The translations under genes and the position numbers were made by a program. A stretch of DNA of 64,000 bases from the NCBI GenBank assembly GCA_002422685.1, contig DITC01000022.1:1-64000 (forward strand). Direction: 5' to 3'. Origin of the DNA: Thauera sp. UBA6194 (GTDB taxonomy: Bacteria > Pseudomonadota > Gammaproteobacteria > Burkholderiales > Rhodocyclaceae). A model generated the notes under the pieces. That model saw only the letters and a list, made by a program, of their open reading frames with translations. It did no database searches and was not told the DNA's origin. Below are positions 42,392 through 54,143 of this stretch, in pieces (the stretch's first letter is position 1; every line of letters begins with the position of its first letter).

Positions 42392-42928
42392 TCACTGCTT
42401 GGGCGGCGCCGGCAAGAGCACGATGCAGGTGCCCGCAAGGCGGTCGTGAAGAAACTGGCGATCCCGGTCGACCAGCGCCCACAGCAGCCCGAAGCCGGCG
42501 AGCAGCACCGACGGCCACGCCAGCGCGTAGCGCAGCCAGCAGCGGCCCAGACTTGCGAGCTGACCGTCGCCGGCCACGATCTTCAGGCGCCAGGTCTGCA
42601 TCGCCAGCGTCTGCCCGCCCCGCCGCCAGTACCAGACGAAATAGACGCCGAGCACGACGAAGACGTGAGCCCACAACAGCCAGCCGGGCGGCGTGTATTC
42701 CGCCACCGCGCCAAGGATGAGATAAGGCACGAGAAAACTCAACGCGAGCACGCCGAGCAACAGCATGGACTCGTAGAGCATCGCGGCCAGTCGTCGGCGC
42801 AGACCGGCGAGTTCGGCGACGGTGCGCCCGGCCGCCGACAGCCCGCCCTGCGCCGCACCCGCCTCTGCTGGGGGCGCTTTCGCCCCGATGCCAGTACCCT
42901 TGGGGGTCGCGCGCCTGCTACGTGTCAT
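42392..42928 (-). CDS. RDD family membrane protein
   Basis: This 178-residue protein has an Ala/Pro-rich cytosolic N terminus (1-40) and an RDD domain: LRRRLAAMLYESMLLLGVLAL (the first RD is replaced by YES), a second helix LLWAHVFVVLGVYFVWYW, GGQTLAMQTWRLKIV, and a C-terminal DRDRQFLHDRLAGT. Function of the family is poorly known (transport or ion exchange suggested). Confidence 0.85.
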   Translation of the reverse strand: MTRSRRATPKGTGIGAKAPPAEAGAAQGGLSAAGRTVAELAGLRRRLAAMLYESMLLLGVLALSFLVPYLILGAVAEYTPPGWLLWAHVFVVLGVYFVWYWRRGGQTLAMQTWRLKIVAGDGQLASLGRCWLRYALAWPSVLLAGFGLLWALVDRDRQFLHDRLAGTCIVLLPAPPKQ

Positions 42929-42959
42929 GGAATCTTCCGGATGGGCCGCCGCTGCGACG

Positions 42960-42992
42960 ACGAAATGGTGACGAAATGGCTACGAAATGGTG
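42960..42992. repeat. Three 11-bp tandem repeats upstream of ilvB
   Basis: ACGAAATGGTG, ACGAAATGGCT and ACGAAATGGTG lie in a row, followed by ACGAG, in the 223-bp gap between the RDD and ilvB genes. The 11-bp period could present sites on one face of DNA. No leader peptide rich in Leu/Ile/Val was found in this gap. Confidence 0.6.
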
Positions 42993-43151
42993 ACGAGCCC
43001 GCGGCGCCACCGGCCGGGGCAGATGCAGAACTCCGGCGCCAGCATGCGCGCTGCACGGCGCGTGGCAGCCAGCCCCGCAGCCTTGACCAAACCATCAGCG
43101 GCCGGTAACGTTCTGCGTTTATTCAAACCCCTAGATACGAGAGAGTTCGCG

Positions 43152-44864
43152 ATGGTGCTGTCCGGAGCCGAAATTCTAATCAGGTGCCTTCAGGAAGAAA
43201 AGGTCGAATACGTCTTCGGTTATCCGGGTGGCTCGGTACTCTTCATCTATGACGCCCTGTTCCAGCAGGAGCAGGTGCGCCACGTGCTGGTGCGCCACGA
43301 GCAGGCTGCGGTGCATGCTGCCGATGGCTTCGCGCGCAGCACGCAGAAGGTCGGCGTCGCGCTCGTGACCTCCGGCCCGGGGGCCACCAACGCCGTCACC
43401 GGCATCGCCACCGCCTACTGCGACTCGATCCCGATGGTGATCATCTCCGGCCAGGTGCCCACCGGCGCGATCGGCCAGGACGCCTTCCAGGAGGTCGACA
43501 CGGTCGGCATCACCCGCCCCTGCGTAAAGCACAACTTTCTCGTCAAGGACGCGCGCGACATCGCGCTGACGATGAAGAAGGCCTTCTATCTCGCCTCCAC
43601 CGGCCGCCCCGGCCCGGTGCTGGTCGACATCCCGAAGGACGTGTCGATGCAGCGCTGCGAATTCGAGTATCCGAAAGAGATCTCGATGCGCTCGTACAAC
43701 CCGGTCACCCGCGGCCACTCGGGCCAGATCAAGAAGGCCGTGCAGCTGCTGCTCGAGGCCAGGCGGCCGATGATCTACACCGGCGGCGGTGTGGTGCTGT
43801 CGAACGCGGCCGAGCAGCTCACCAAGCTCACCCGCCTGCTGGGCTACCCGATCACCAACACCCTGATGGGCTTGGGCGGCTACCCCTTCAGCGACCGCCA
43901 GTACCTCGGCATGCCCGGCATGCACGGCACCTTCGAAGCGAACATGGCGATGCATTACTCCGACGTGCTGCTCGCCGTCGGCGCCCGCTTCGACGACCGC
44001 GTGATCGGCAGCCCGGACCACTTCGCCGAAGAGCCGCGCAAGATCATTCACGTCGACATCGACCCCTCCTCGATCTCCAAGCGCGTGCGCGTCGACGTCC
44101 CGATCGTCGGCGACGTGCGCGAAGTGCTCGACGAGATGATCCGCCAGATCGAATCCGGCGAAGCCCGCCCCAACCGCGAGGCGCTCGCCGAGTGGTGGAA
44201 GCAGGTCGAGGAATGGCGCAGCCGCAAGTGCATGGTCTACAAGAACTCGGACGAGATCATCAAGCCCCAGTTCGTGGTGCAGAAGCTGTGGGAAGTGACC
44301 GGCGGCGACGCCATCATCACCTCCGACGTGGGCCAGCACCAGATGTGGGCGGCACAGTACTACGGCTTCGACAAGCCGCGCCGCTGGCTCAACTCGGGCG
44401 GCCTGGGCACCATGGGCGTGGGCATGCCCTACGCCATGGGCGCCAAGCTCGCCAACCCCGACATGCAGGTCGCCTGCGTGACCGGCGAGGCCTCGATCCA
44501 GATGAACATCCAGGAACTGTCGACCTGCAAGCAGTTCCGCCTGCCGATCAAGATCTGCAACCTCAACAACCGCTACCTGGGCATGGTGCGCCAGTGGCAG
44601 GAGCTGTTCCACGGCGGCCGCTACTCCGAGTCCTACATGGATTCGCTGCCCGACTTCGCCAAGCTGGCCGAGTCCTACGGCCACGTCGGCATTCGCATCG
44701 ACAAGCCCGCCGACGTCGAGGGGGCGCTGCGCGAGGCCTTCACCACCCATAAGGACGAACTCGTGTTCCTCGACTTCCAGGTCGACCAGACCGAGAACGT
44801 CTATCCGATGGTGCAGGGCGGCAAGGGTCTCACCGAGATGATCCTGTCCGCCGAAGACCTCTGA
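43152..44864 (+). CDS. ilvB: Acetolactate synthase large subunit
   Basis: This 570-residue thiamine-diphosphate enzyme makes acetolactate and acetohydroxybutyrate for valine, leucine and isoleucine. Visible: VFGYPGGSVLFIYDAL, catalytic Glu in VRHEQAAVHAADGFAR, GAIGQDAFQE, and the ThDP motif with EAS and NNRYLGMVRQWQELF. It starts the ilvB-ilvH-ilvC run; the small subunit follows after 31 bp. Confidence 0.97.
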   Translation: MVLSGAEILIRCLQEEKVEYVFGYPGGSVLFIYDALFQQEQVRHVLVRHEQAAVHAADGFARSTQKVGVALVTSGPGATNAVTGIATAYCDSIPMVIISGQVPTGAIGQDAFQEVDTVGITRPCVKHNFLVKDARDIALTMKKAFYLASTGRPGPVLVDIPKDVSMQRCEFEYPKEISMRSYNPVTRGHSGQIKKAVQLLLEARRPMIYTGGGVVLSNAAEQLTKLTRLLGYPITNTLMGLGGYPFSDRQYLGMPGMHGTFEANMAMHYSDVLLAVGARFDDRVIGSPDHFAEEPRKIIHVDIDPSSISKRVRVDVPIVGDVREVLDEMIRQIESGEARPNREALAEWWKQVEEWRSRKCMVYKNSDEIIKPQFVVQKLWEVTGGDAIITSDVGQHQMWAAQYYGFDKPRRWLNSGGLGTMGVGMPYAMGAKLANPDMQVACVTGEASIQMNIQELSTCKQFRLPIKICNLNNRYLGMVRQWQELFHGGRYSESYMDSLPDFAKLAESYGHVGIRIDKPADVEGALREAFTTHKDELVFLDFQVDQTENVYPMVQGGKGLTEMILSAEDL

Positions 44865-44895
44865 TCGCCACTCAACGATTGCGGAACACACCACC

Positions 44896-45387
44896 ATGCG
44901 TCACGTCATTTCCCTCCTGATCGAAAACGAATCCGGCGCGCTGTCGCGCGTGTCCGGGCTGTTCTCGGCCCGCGGCTACAACATCGAATCGCTCACCGTC
45001 GCGCCGACCGAAGACTTCTCGATGTCGCGGATGACCATCGTCACCACCGGCTCGGACGAGATCATCGAGCAGATCACCAAGCAGCTGAACAAGCTCGTCG
45101 AGGTGGTCAAGGTCGTCGACATCTCCGAGGCCGCGCACATCGAGCGCGAGCTCATGCTGGTCAAGGTGCGCGCCACCGGCAAGGACCGCGAGGAGGTCAA
45201 GCGCACCGCCGACATCTTCCGCGCCCGCATCATCGACGTCACCGACACCTCCTACGTCGTCGAGCTCACCGGCAACCAGGGCAAGCTCGACGCCTTCATC
45301 GGCGCCATCGACCCCGCTCTGATCCTCGAGACCGTGCGCTCGGGCGTGTGCGGCGTTGGCCGCGGCGACCGCGTACTCAAGGTCTGA
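44896..45387 (+). CDS. ilvH: Acetolactate synthase regulatory subunit
   Basis: This 163-residue subunit has an N-terminal ACT domain (HVISLLIENESGALSRVSGLFSARGYNIESLTVAPTED) and a C-terminal ALS domain. It activates the large subunit and gives valine feedback inhibition. Length equals E. coli IlvH. Confidence 0.97.
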   Translation: MRHVISLLIENESGALSRVSGLFSARGYNIESLTVAPTEDFSMSRMTIVTTGSDEIIEQITKQLNKLVEVVKVVDISEAAHIERELMLVKVRATGKDREEVKRTADIFRARIIDVTDTSYVVELTGNQGKLDAFIGAIDPALILETVRSGVCGVGRGDRVLKV

Positions 45388-45441
45388 GCCACACACATCG
45401 CTTCCGTTTTCACGTACCGACCCGCCAAACAAAGGAAAGAC

Positions 45442-46458
<1,017 letters not shown>

Positions 46459-46480
46459 TCGCTCCAGCGCTCGGTCATCA

Positions 46481-46515
46481 AAGCCGGCCCCGCACATGCG
46501 GCGCCGGCTTTTTTC
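46481..46515 (+). terminator. Terminator of the ilv operon
   Basis: AAGCCGGC and GCCGGCTT pair with a GC-rich loop and are followed by TTTTT, 22 bp after the ilvC stop. Confidence 0.85.
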
Positions 46516-46644
46516 ATGCATGTGCGGCGGGTGCGGGCCGCGTCGTGCGTCAGACGCCGCCCGTGCCCCCACCCCGAAGGCCAGCGCCACGGGATTCTTG
46601 CATGCGCGCTGCGCTAGAATGGGCGCTCGGAAACAACGGAGGCG

Positions 46645-47495
46645 ATGCACAAGGTGACCTACAACGATCAAGCCTCGCAGTCCGCGGCAGACAAGCCTCG
46701 CCGCGGCATCTACATTCTGCCCAATCTGTTCACCACCGCGGCGCTGTTCGCGGGGTTCTATGCGATCGTGCAGGCCATGAACGACCGCTTCGAGTACGCA
46801 GCGGTGGCGATCTTCGTCGCCATGGTGCTCGACGGCCTGGACGGCCGCATCGCGCGCCTGACAAACACGCAGAGCGACTTCGGCGCCGAGTACGACTCGC
46901 TGTCCGACATGGTGTCCTTCGGCGCCGCGCCCGCGCTGGTCATGTACGAATGGGCGCTGCAGGACCTCGGTAAGCTCGGCTGGGTGGCGGCCTTCATCTA
47001 CTGCGCCGGCGCCGCCCTGCGCCTGGCGCGCTTCAACACCAACATCGAGGTGGTCGACAAGCGCTACTTCCAGGGCCTGCCGAGCCCGGCTGCCGCTGCA
47101 CTCGTCGCCGGCATGGTCTGGGTAGGCCTGGACAACGGCTTCGAGGGCAACGAACTGCGCTGGTACGGCGCCGTGCTGACGATCTTCGCCGGCCTGTCGA
47201 TGGTGAGCAACGTGCTGTTCTGGAGCGGCAAGAGCATCAACCTGCGCAAGAGCGTGCCCTTCATCGTGCTGCTCGCGCTGGTGCTGGCCTTCGCGCTCAT
47301 CTCCAGCTACCCGCCGGGCATCCTGTTCGGCCTCTTCCTCGCCTACGCGATCTCCGGCTACGTGGTCGCCGTGTCGCGCTGGCGCAAACGCAGGCTGCAC
47401 CGGCAGGGCGCGTCCGCGACGGACGACGACCAGGCCGACGACGACAACCCTGACGCGCCCCTCGAGGGCACCTCATCCGACCCCGGGAGCAAGCC

Positions 47496-47499
<4 letters not shown>
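46645..47499 (+). CDS. pssA: CDP-diacylglycerol-serine O-phosphatidyltransferase
   Basis: This 284-residue membrane enzyme makes phosphatidylserine, precursor of phosphatidylethanolamine. The CDP-alcohol phosphotransferase motif is DGLDGRIARLTNTQSDFGAEYDSLSD, with about six to eight helices around it, and an acidic, hydrophilic C-terminal tail of ~35 residues. GGAGG precedes the ATG. Its stop overlaps the leuA start. Confidence 0.94.
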
Positions 47500-49031
<1,532 letters not shown>

Positions 49032-49043
49032 GCTTCAAGACGA

Positions 49044-49067
49044 CCGGGCGCCCTCGATGGCGCCCGG
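49044..49067. terminator. Hairpin between leuA and the DUF2069 gene
   Basis: CCGGGCGCC and GGCGCCCGG form a 9-bp stem with a 6-base loop between convergent genes. No T run follows on either strand, so termination efficiency is uncertain. Confidence 0.5.
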
Positions 49068-49102
49068 CCTACAGACAGGCCCGGAACCAAGAGGTCTGAA
49101 AC

Positions 49103-49465
49103 TCAGGGTTCGATCGACGACTTCTGCCGCGACGGGGCGCTCGCGCGCGCATGCAGCATGGTGCTGGTGAACAAGCCCACCGCGAGCGCGATCTCGATCA
49201 TGGCGAACACGCCGATCAGCCCGGGGTCGCCCGCGCGCAGCACCCCTTCGACCAGATACAGCAGCGACAGCATCGACAGCCACTGCGAGGTGTAACGCCG
49301 CCCGCGCAGCACGCCGAACACCGCCGCCAGCAGCGGCAGCGCCTTGAGCATCATCCACGAGCCGCCCGGACGCAGCGGCGCGAGCCAGCCTTCCCAGGCC
49401 ACGCAAAGCACGATCAGCGCCAGCAGCAGCACGCTCGACAGGCGCGACAGAGCCTGCGCGCTCAT
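49103..49465 (-). CDS. DUF2069 membrane protein
   Basis: This 120-residue protein has four predicted helices (LLLALIVLCVAWEGWLAPL, MLKALPLLAAVFGVL, QWLSMLSLLYLVEGV, GVFAMIEIALAVGLFTSTML), a DUF2069 pattern. The ATG overlaps the stop of the WrbA-like gene (ATGA), a common pairing in Betaproteobacteria. Confidence 0.85.
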   Translation of the reverse strand: MSAQALSRLSSVLLLALIVLCVAWEGWLAPLRPGGSWMMLKALPLLAAVFGVLRGRRYTSQWLSMLSLLYLVEGVLRAGDPGLIGVFAMIEIALAVGLFTSTMLHARASAPSRQKSSIEP

Positions 49466-50061
49466 CGCACACCCGCCAGGCGCAAGGCCGTCTCGGCCAG
49501 ACGTCTGCCCTGCGCCTGGGCGAGGCGGATCTCGTCTGCACTCGGCTCGGGCTGGCCGTCGGCGCCCGACACGTGACTGGCCCCGTAGGGCGTGCCGCCC
49601 GTGCGCGTCGTGCTCAGCGCCTCTTCGCTGAACGGGATGCCCATCACCAGCATGCCGTGATGAAACAGCGGCAACATCATGCTCAGCAGCGTGCTCTCCT
49701 GGCCGCCGTGCATGCTCGCCGAAGAGGTGAACACGCAGGCCGGCTTGCCCTCGAGCGCGCGATTGACCCAGGCACCGGAGAGTCCGTCGAGAAAATACTT
49801 CAGCGGCGCGGCCATGTTGCCGAAGCGGGTCGGGCTGCCCAGCGCCAGCCCGATGCAGTCCTCGAGGTCCGCGATCTCGACGTAGGGCGGGCCTTCAGCC
49901 GGAATGTCGTCCTCGACGGCCTCGCACACGGTGGACACGCGCGGCACCGTGCGCACCCGGGCCGACGCGCCCGGCACTTGATGGATGCCGGTGGCGACAT
50001 GCTCCGCGAGCGCGCGCACCGAGCCGCGGTGGCTGTAATAAAGGACGAGGATTTCGTTCAT
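49462..50061 (-). CDS. wrbA: NAD(P)H:quinone oxidoreductase, WrbA type
   Basis: This 199-residue flavodoxin-like protein has the FMN-binding LVLYYSHRGSVRALAEHV at the N terminus, GSPTRFGNMAAPLKYFLD and SSASMHGGQESTLLSMM. WrbA proteins reduce quinones by two electrons, limiting oxidative stress. It is coupled to the DUF2069 gene. Confidence 0.9.
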   Translation of the reverse strand: MNEILVLYYSHRGSVRALAEHVATGIHQVPGASARVRTVPRVSTVCEAVEDDIPAEGPPYVEIADLEDCIGLALGSPTRFGNMAAPLKYFLDGLSGAWVNRALEGKPACVFTSSASMHGGQESTLLSMMLPLFHHGMLVMGIPFSEEALSTTRTGGTPYGASHVSGADGQPEPSADEIRLAQAQGRRLAETALRLAGVR

Positions 50062-50121
50062 GGACTGGACTCCGGACCGGGGCGCGGATTATACCCTCCC
50101 CCCGCACCGCAGCCCCGCGCC

Positions 50122-51642
50122 TCAGATCGGATACGGATCGTGCTCGTACTGGAACAGCTCGACGCGCGCGGTCTGCATGTCCAGGCCGAGCGCGCGTGCC
50201 TGCGCGACGTACACGGACGCACCATCGCGCACGAACACGAAGCGGCGCGACGCGTAGGTACCCGCAGGCGCCAGCATTGCCGGATGCCGGCGCACGGGCT
50301 CCATCACCGGCAGCGCGAGCGCAGGGGTCAGGCTCTGCACACCACGGCCACGAAAGCCCACCTCCACCGACTGAAAGCCGATCCCGATGATCTGCAGCCC
50401 GAGCTCGATCTGCCCGGGATGTTCGCTGCGGACCCAGCGCACCACGCACACCGACCAGGGCTGATCGGCGCTGCGCCGCAAGACGAGCATCGAGCCCGCC
50501 TCGACCTCGCCCTCGACCCCCGTGACCCGCATGATCGCGAGCCCGCCGGGACTTTCATTGAGCACCGCCCACTCCTGCAGCGGCAGCGTGCGGCGGTCGC
50601 CGCCGCCGCGGCCGAGCTGCCACACGGCATTCAAGCCTGTACACACTTCGACGACATAGCGTTGCGCGCGCCGCGGCTGCTCGCGCACCGGCACGTTCAT
50701 CCACAACGCGCGCAGGCGCTTGAGCAAGGCGAGGATCTCGAGCGGCGCCAATCCAGACGGAAAACCGGCCTCCTCCGACGCGAGCGGCGCCACGTCACAC
50801 TGCGTGCCGGCGAGCTCGGCCGCGGTGAGATTCGCCGTCACCCAATCCACGCACTCGCCAAGCCGCTGCGCCATCTGGCGCGGATTGAACGACCACACGT
50901 CGGCGCTGCGCACATGCTCAGCCGGTAGCGCGCGCCGAGCCACCGCGTTGGGCCCCGCGTCGCTACCGAGATCGATCCACCAGGGGGCATCCGTGACGGC
51001 CGGGCCGCCGGGCGCAAAACCCGCCGCCGCGAGCAGGCGCTCATCGAGAAAATCGAACAACCACACCAGCTCCGAGCCGCTCAAACCCTCCGGCTGCGAC
51101 ACAGCCACGGTCAACAGGCGCAGATAAGCCTGCGTCGTCGGCGCATCCTTGCCCAGCCCTGCGCTCCGCACCAGGCGGTGCGCGACGCGCCAGAACCCAC
51201 GCGGAGGCTCGGTCGCGGCCAGGCCGCACACCTTGAAGGCGCCGGCCAGCAAGGCGAGGCCCCGGAGCGCAAGCGCGCTCTTGTCGCCTTTGTCGTCCTG
51301 CGCCCCGGACGCGCGCTCGACGCCGTCCGCGAGCGCATCGGCGACATCCACGACCAGCCTGGCGAGCCCATCCTGACGCTCGAACAGCGCAACGCTCAAG
51401 GGCAGCCCCAGCCCGTCGGCCTCCGCGCAGAACCGCTCGCACATGCGTGCGACCTGCGCGGCAGCGGCGGCGCCGACGCGCACGCGAAGCTCGGGCCCAT
51501 CCGTACCGGCCAGCCCCTCATCGGCAAGACGGCGGCGCAGTTCGGCGAGCGCGTCGGCGCCCGCGGCGGCGCTCGTGGCGTCGAGCCAGCGGATCAGGGC
51601 CTGTTCGGCGGCGGAGGTGGGCGAAGATGAGGGCATGGTCAT
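50122..51642 (-). CDS. Large hypothetical protein with PilZ-like C-terminal part
   Basis: This 506-residue cytosolic protein is Ala-rich and helical over residues ~1-350. The C-terminal part has RRTLPLQEWAVLNESPGGLAIMRV, resembling the RxxxR...(D/N)xSxxG pattern of PilZ c-di-GMP receptors, followed by SMLVLRRS and VCVVRWVRS strands. Binding is therefore possible but unproven. ATG 51642 or 51636 could be used. Divergent from the rpsP operon. Confidence 0.6.
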   Translation of the reverse strand: MTMPSSSPTSAAEQALIRWLDATSAAAGADALAELRRRLADEGLAGTDGPELRVRVGAAAAAQVARMCERFCAEADGLGLPLSVALFERQDGLARLVVDVADALADGVERASGAQDDKGDKSALALRGLALLAGAFKVCGLAATEPPRGFWRVAHRLVRSAGLGKDAPTTQAYLRLLTVAVSQPEGLSGSELVWLFDFLDERLLAAAGFAPGGPAVTDAPWWIDLGSDAGPNAVARRALPAEHVRSADVWSFNPRQMAQRLGECVDWVTANLTAAELAGTQCDVAPLASEEAGFPSGLAPLEILALLKRLRALWMNVPVREQPRRAQRYVVEVCTGLNAVWQLGRGGGDRRTLPLQEWAVLNESPGGLAIMRVTGVEGEVEAGSMLVLRRSADQPWSVCVVRWVRSEHPGQIELGLQIIGIGFQSVEVGFRGRGVQSLTPALALPVMEPVRRHPAMLAPAGTYASRRFVFVRDGASVYVAQARALGLDMQTARVELFQYEHDPYPI

Positions 51643-51737
51643 GGTCGGGCGGGCGCCCCGCATTCTAGCCACTTCGGCCGCGCGCGCGCAGCCATCCGTC
51701 ACGCCTCATCGCACGCCGCGAAATATGCGTGCAATTC

Positions 51738-51766
51738 TTGCTGTCCGCCACGCAAGCGCCTATAAT
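51738..51766 (+). promoter_or_regulatory. Sigma70 promoter of the rpsP operon
   Basis: -35 TTGCTG (51738-51743), 17-bp spacer, perfect -10 TATAAT (51761-51766), 36 bp before the rpsP start codon. Confidence 0.8.
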
Positions 51767-51802
51767 CCGCGGTTTTCCGCATTCACCGATCAGGAATACC
51801 AG

Positions 51803-52054
51803 ATGGTCGTCATTCGCCTTGCCCGTGGTGGCGCCAAAAAGCGCCCGTTCTTCAACATGGTTGTTGCCGACTCGCGCAACCGCCGCGACGGTCGCTTCAT
51901 CGAGCGCGTCGGTTACTACAACCCGATCGCCTCCGGCGCCGAAAAAAGCCTGGTGATCAACACCGAGCGCCTGGCCTACTGGGAGCAGAACGGCGCGCAG
52001 ATGTCGCCGACCGTTGCCCGCCTGGTCAAGCAGGCCGCCAAGGCCGCTGCCTGA
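51803..52054 (+). CDS. rpsP: 30S ribosomal protein S16
   Basis: This 83-residue protein begins MVVIRLARGGAKKRPFFNMVVADSRNRRDGRFIERVGYYNP, the S16 signature. First gene of the rpsP-rimM-trmD-rplS operon found in most Proteobacteria. Confidence 0.98.
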   Translation: MVVIRLARGGAKKRPFFNMVVADSRNRRDGRFIERVGYYNPIASGAEKSLVINTERLAYWEQNGAQMSPTVARLVKQAAKAAA

Positions 52055-52082
52055 TCGACGTCGATCAGCGGCGGAACAGCGC

Positions 52083-52601
52083 ATGATCGTACTGGGGCGC
52101 ATTGTCGCCCCTTTCGGCGTTCAGGGCTGGATCAAGATCCACCCTTTCGGCGATGACCCGGTCTCGTGGCGCGAAATGCGCCACTGGTGGCTGTGCAGCG
52201 ACGACGCTGCGCCTGAGGCGCAGTGGAAGCAATACACACTCAAGACCTGCCGTGCGCACGGCAAGGGGCTCGTCGCCACGCTGGCCGAGATCCCCGACCG
52301 CAACGCGGCAGAGGCGGTCAGCGGTTTTTACATCGCGGCGCCGCGCGAGGCCTTGCCCCAGCCCGCGGAGGGAGAGTACTACTGGGGTGATCTCGTCGGG
52401 CTGGCGGTCGAGAACGAAGCCGGCGAGGCTCTGGGCACGGTGACGGGGCTCATCTCCACCGGTGCGCACGATGTGCTGCAGGTGCAGGAAGGCGAAGGCA
52501 AGGACGGCGTGGAACGCCTGATTCCGTTCGTTGCCGCCTATGTGCTCGACGTCGACCTCGGCGCCCGCCAGATCCGGGTCAGCTGGCAGAAAGACTGGTA
52601 A
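52083..52601 (+). CDS. rimM: 16S rRNA processing protein RimM
   Basis: This 172-residue 30S maturation factor binds S19. N-terminal RimM domain MIVLGRIVAPFGVQGWIKIHPFGD; C-terminal PRC-barrel YYWGDLVGLAVENEAGEALGTV through VDLGARQIRVSW. It lies 28 bp after rpsP. Confidence 0.96.
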   Translation: MIVLGRIVAPFGVQGWIKIHPFGDDPVSWREMRHWWLCSDDAAPEAQWKQYTLKTCRAHGKGLVATLAEIPDRNAAEAVSGFYIAAPREALPQPAEGEYYWGDLVGLAVENEAGEALGTVTGLISTGAHDVLQVQEGEGKDGVERLIPFVAAYVLDVDLGARQIRVSWQKDW

Positions 52602-52657
52602 CACGGAACTGTGGACGGCCGGTGAACCCGCAGACTTCGGAGAAAGACGCACCGGAC

Positions 52658-53458
52658 ATGGAAAACACGGGCTTGAAGGGTGGCTTGCGTCGCTACGACG
52701 TGATCACGCTCTTTCCCGAAATGTTCGCCGCCCTCACGGGCAGCGGCATCACGCGGCGTGCGATCGACCGCGGACTGTACGCGCTGGGCTTCCACAACCC
52801 GCGCGACTTCACCGCCGATCCGCACCGCACCGTGGACGACCGCCCCTACGGTGGCGGGCCGGGCATGGTGATGTTGATCGAACCGCTCGCGCAGGCCATC
52901 GCCGCGGCGCGAGCGGCGCAGGAGCAGACGCTCGGGCGCAGTGGTCGGGTGATCTACCTGTCGCCGCAGGGGCGCAGGCTGGATCAGTCGGTCGTGATGG
53001 AGCTGGCGGCCGAACCGGGTCTGGTGCTCTTGTGCGGCCGCTACGAAGGCGTGGATCAGCGCCTCATCGACCGCGAGGTGGACGAGGAACTCTCGCTCGG
53101 CGACTTCGTGCTGTCGGGCGGCGAGCTGCCTGCGATGGTGCTGCTCGATGCGATCGTGCGTCAGCTGCCCGGAGCACTGAATACCGCCGACTCGGCGCAG
53201 GAGGACTCCTTCGCCGACGGCCTGCTGGACTGTCCGCACTACACGCGGCCAGAGCTGTACGAGAACGAACGGGTGCCCGAAGTCCTGCTCTCGGGCAACC
53301 ACGCGGCGATCCGCCGCTGGCGGCTCAAGCAAGCGCTGGGCCGCACCTGGCTGCGCCGCCCTGACCTGTTCGAGGCGCGCAAGCTGAACAAGACCGAATT
53401 GAAACTGCTTGAGGAATTCAGGCAGGAGCAAGCCGGGGCCGAAGTCCTCAAGGTCTGA
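52658..53458 (+). CDS. trmD: tRNA (guanine-N1-)-methyltransferase
   Basis: The 266-residue SPOUT enzyme makes m1G37 in tRNA. RYDVITLFPEMFAAL, DDRPYGGGPGMVM, LCGRYEGVDQRLIDR and GDFVLSGGELPAM form the knotted SAM site. Start is uncertain: ATG 52658 fits the family; GTG 52622 has a weak GGA at better spacing. Confidence 0.96.
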   Translation: MENTGLKGGLRRYDVITLFPEMFAALTGSGITRRAIDRGLYALGFHNPRDFTADPHRTVDDRPYGGGPGMVMLIEPLAQAIAAARAAQEQTLGRSGRVIYLSPQGRRLDQSVVMELAAEPGLVLLCGRYEGVDQRLIDREVDEELSLGDFVLSGGELPAMVLLDAIVRQLPGALNTADSAQEDSFADGLLDCPHYTRPELYENERVPEVLLSGNHAAIRRWRLKQALGRTWLRRPDLFEARKLNKTELKLLEEFRQEQAGAEVLKV

Positions 53459-53556
53459 AAGCCCATATATAAATGGCACGCACCAGGTTGCGACCTGCTC
53501 TGCGGCCAGGCCGACGCAAAAGGCGGAAGGCCGATAACATCGATGGAGTTTTTGCA

Positions 53557-53967
53557 ATGAACCTGCTTCAACAACTCGAACAGGAAGAGATCGCCCGCGT
53601 CGCCGCCGGCAAGACCATTCCCCAATTCGGTCCCGGTGACACCGTGATCGTTCAGGTGAAGGTCAAGGAAGGCACGCGCGAGCGTCTGCAGGCTTACGAA
53701 GGCGTGTGCATCGCCAAGCGTAACCGTGGCCTCAACTCCTCCTTCATCGTCCGCAAGATCTCCTCGGGCGAAGGTGTCGAGCGTACGTTCCAGACCTACT
53801 CGCCGCTGCTCGCCGGCATCGAGGTCAAGCGTCGTGGTGACGTGCGTCGCGCCAAGCTGTACTACCTGCGCCAGCGTTCGGGCAAGTCGGCACGCATCAA
53901 GGAAAAGCTGGACTACAAGGCCGCCGCTGCCAAGCGCGCTGCCCAGCAGCAACAGCAGGAAGGCTGA
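53557..53967 (+). CDS. rplS: 50S ribosomal protein L19
   Basis: This 136-residue protein has IPQFGPGDTVIVQVKVKEGTRERLQAYEGVCIAKRNRG and the tail LYYLRQRSGKSARIKEK. The extra Ala/Gln-rich C terminus (AAQQQQQEG) is a lineage extension. Last gene of the operon, followed by a strong terminator. Confidence 0.98.
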   Translation: MNLLQQLEQEEIARVAAGKTIPQFGPGDTVIVQVKVKEGTRERLQAYEGVCIAKRNRGLNSSFIVRKISSGEGVERTFQTYSPLLAGIEVKRRGDVRRAKLYYLRQRSGKSARIKEKLDYKAAAAKRAAQQQQQEG

Positions 53968-53993
53968 TCGCGCACTGCGTGAGCGCTTTTCGC

Positions 53994-54018
53994 AAACGGG
54001 CCTTCGGGCCCGTTTTTT
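53994..54018 (+). terminator. Terminator of the rpsP-rplS operon
   Basis: ACGGGCC-TTCG-GGCCCGT with a stable tetraloop, followed by TTTTTT. Confidence 0.95.
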
Positions 54019-54143
54019 CGTCTACGGCTTTCGTGCAGCATGCGCCGGGCGACACATGAACGAGACGAGCACTCCCTCGCCCTTGGCGGCGCGCGCCGCC
54101 ATCACGGCGCCACGCACTCGGCCCTCGAATGGGGCGTAGCCGC

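Noticed and set aside
42929..43151. Leader-peptide attenuator before ilvB
   Set aside because: The frames upstream are not enriched in Ile, Leu or Val codons next to a terminator-antiterminator pair.
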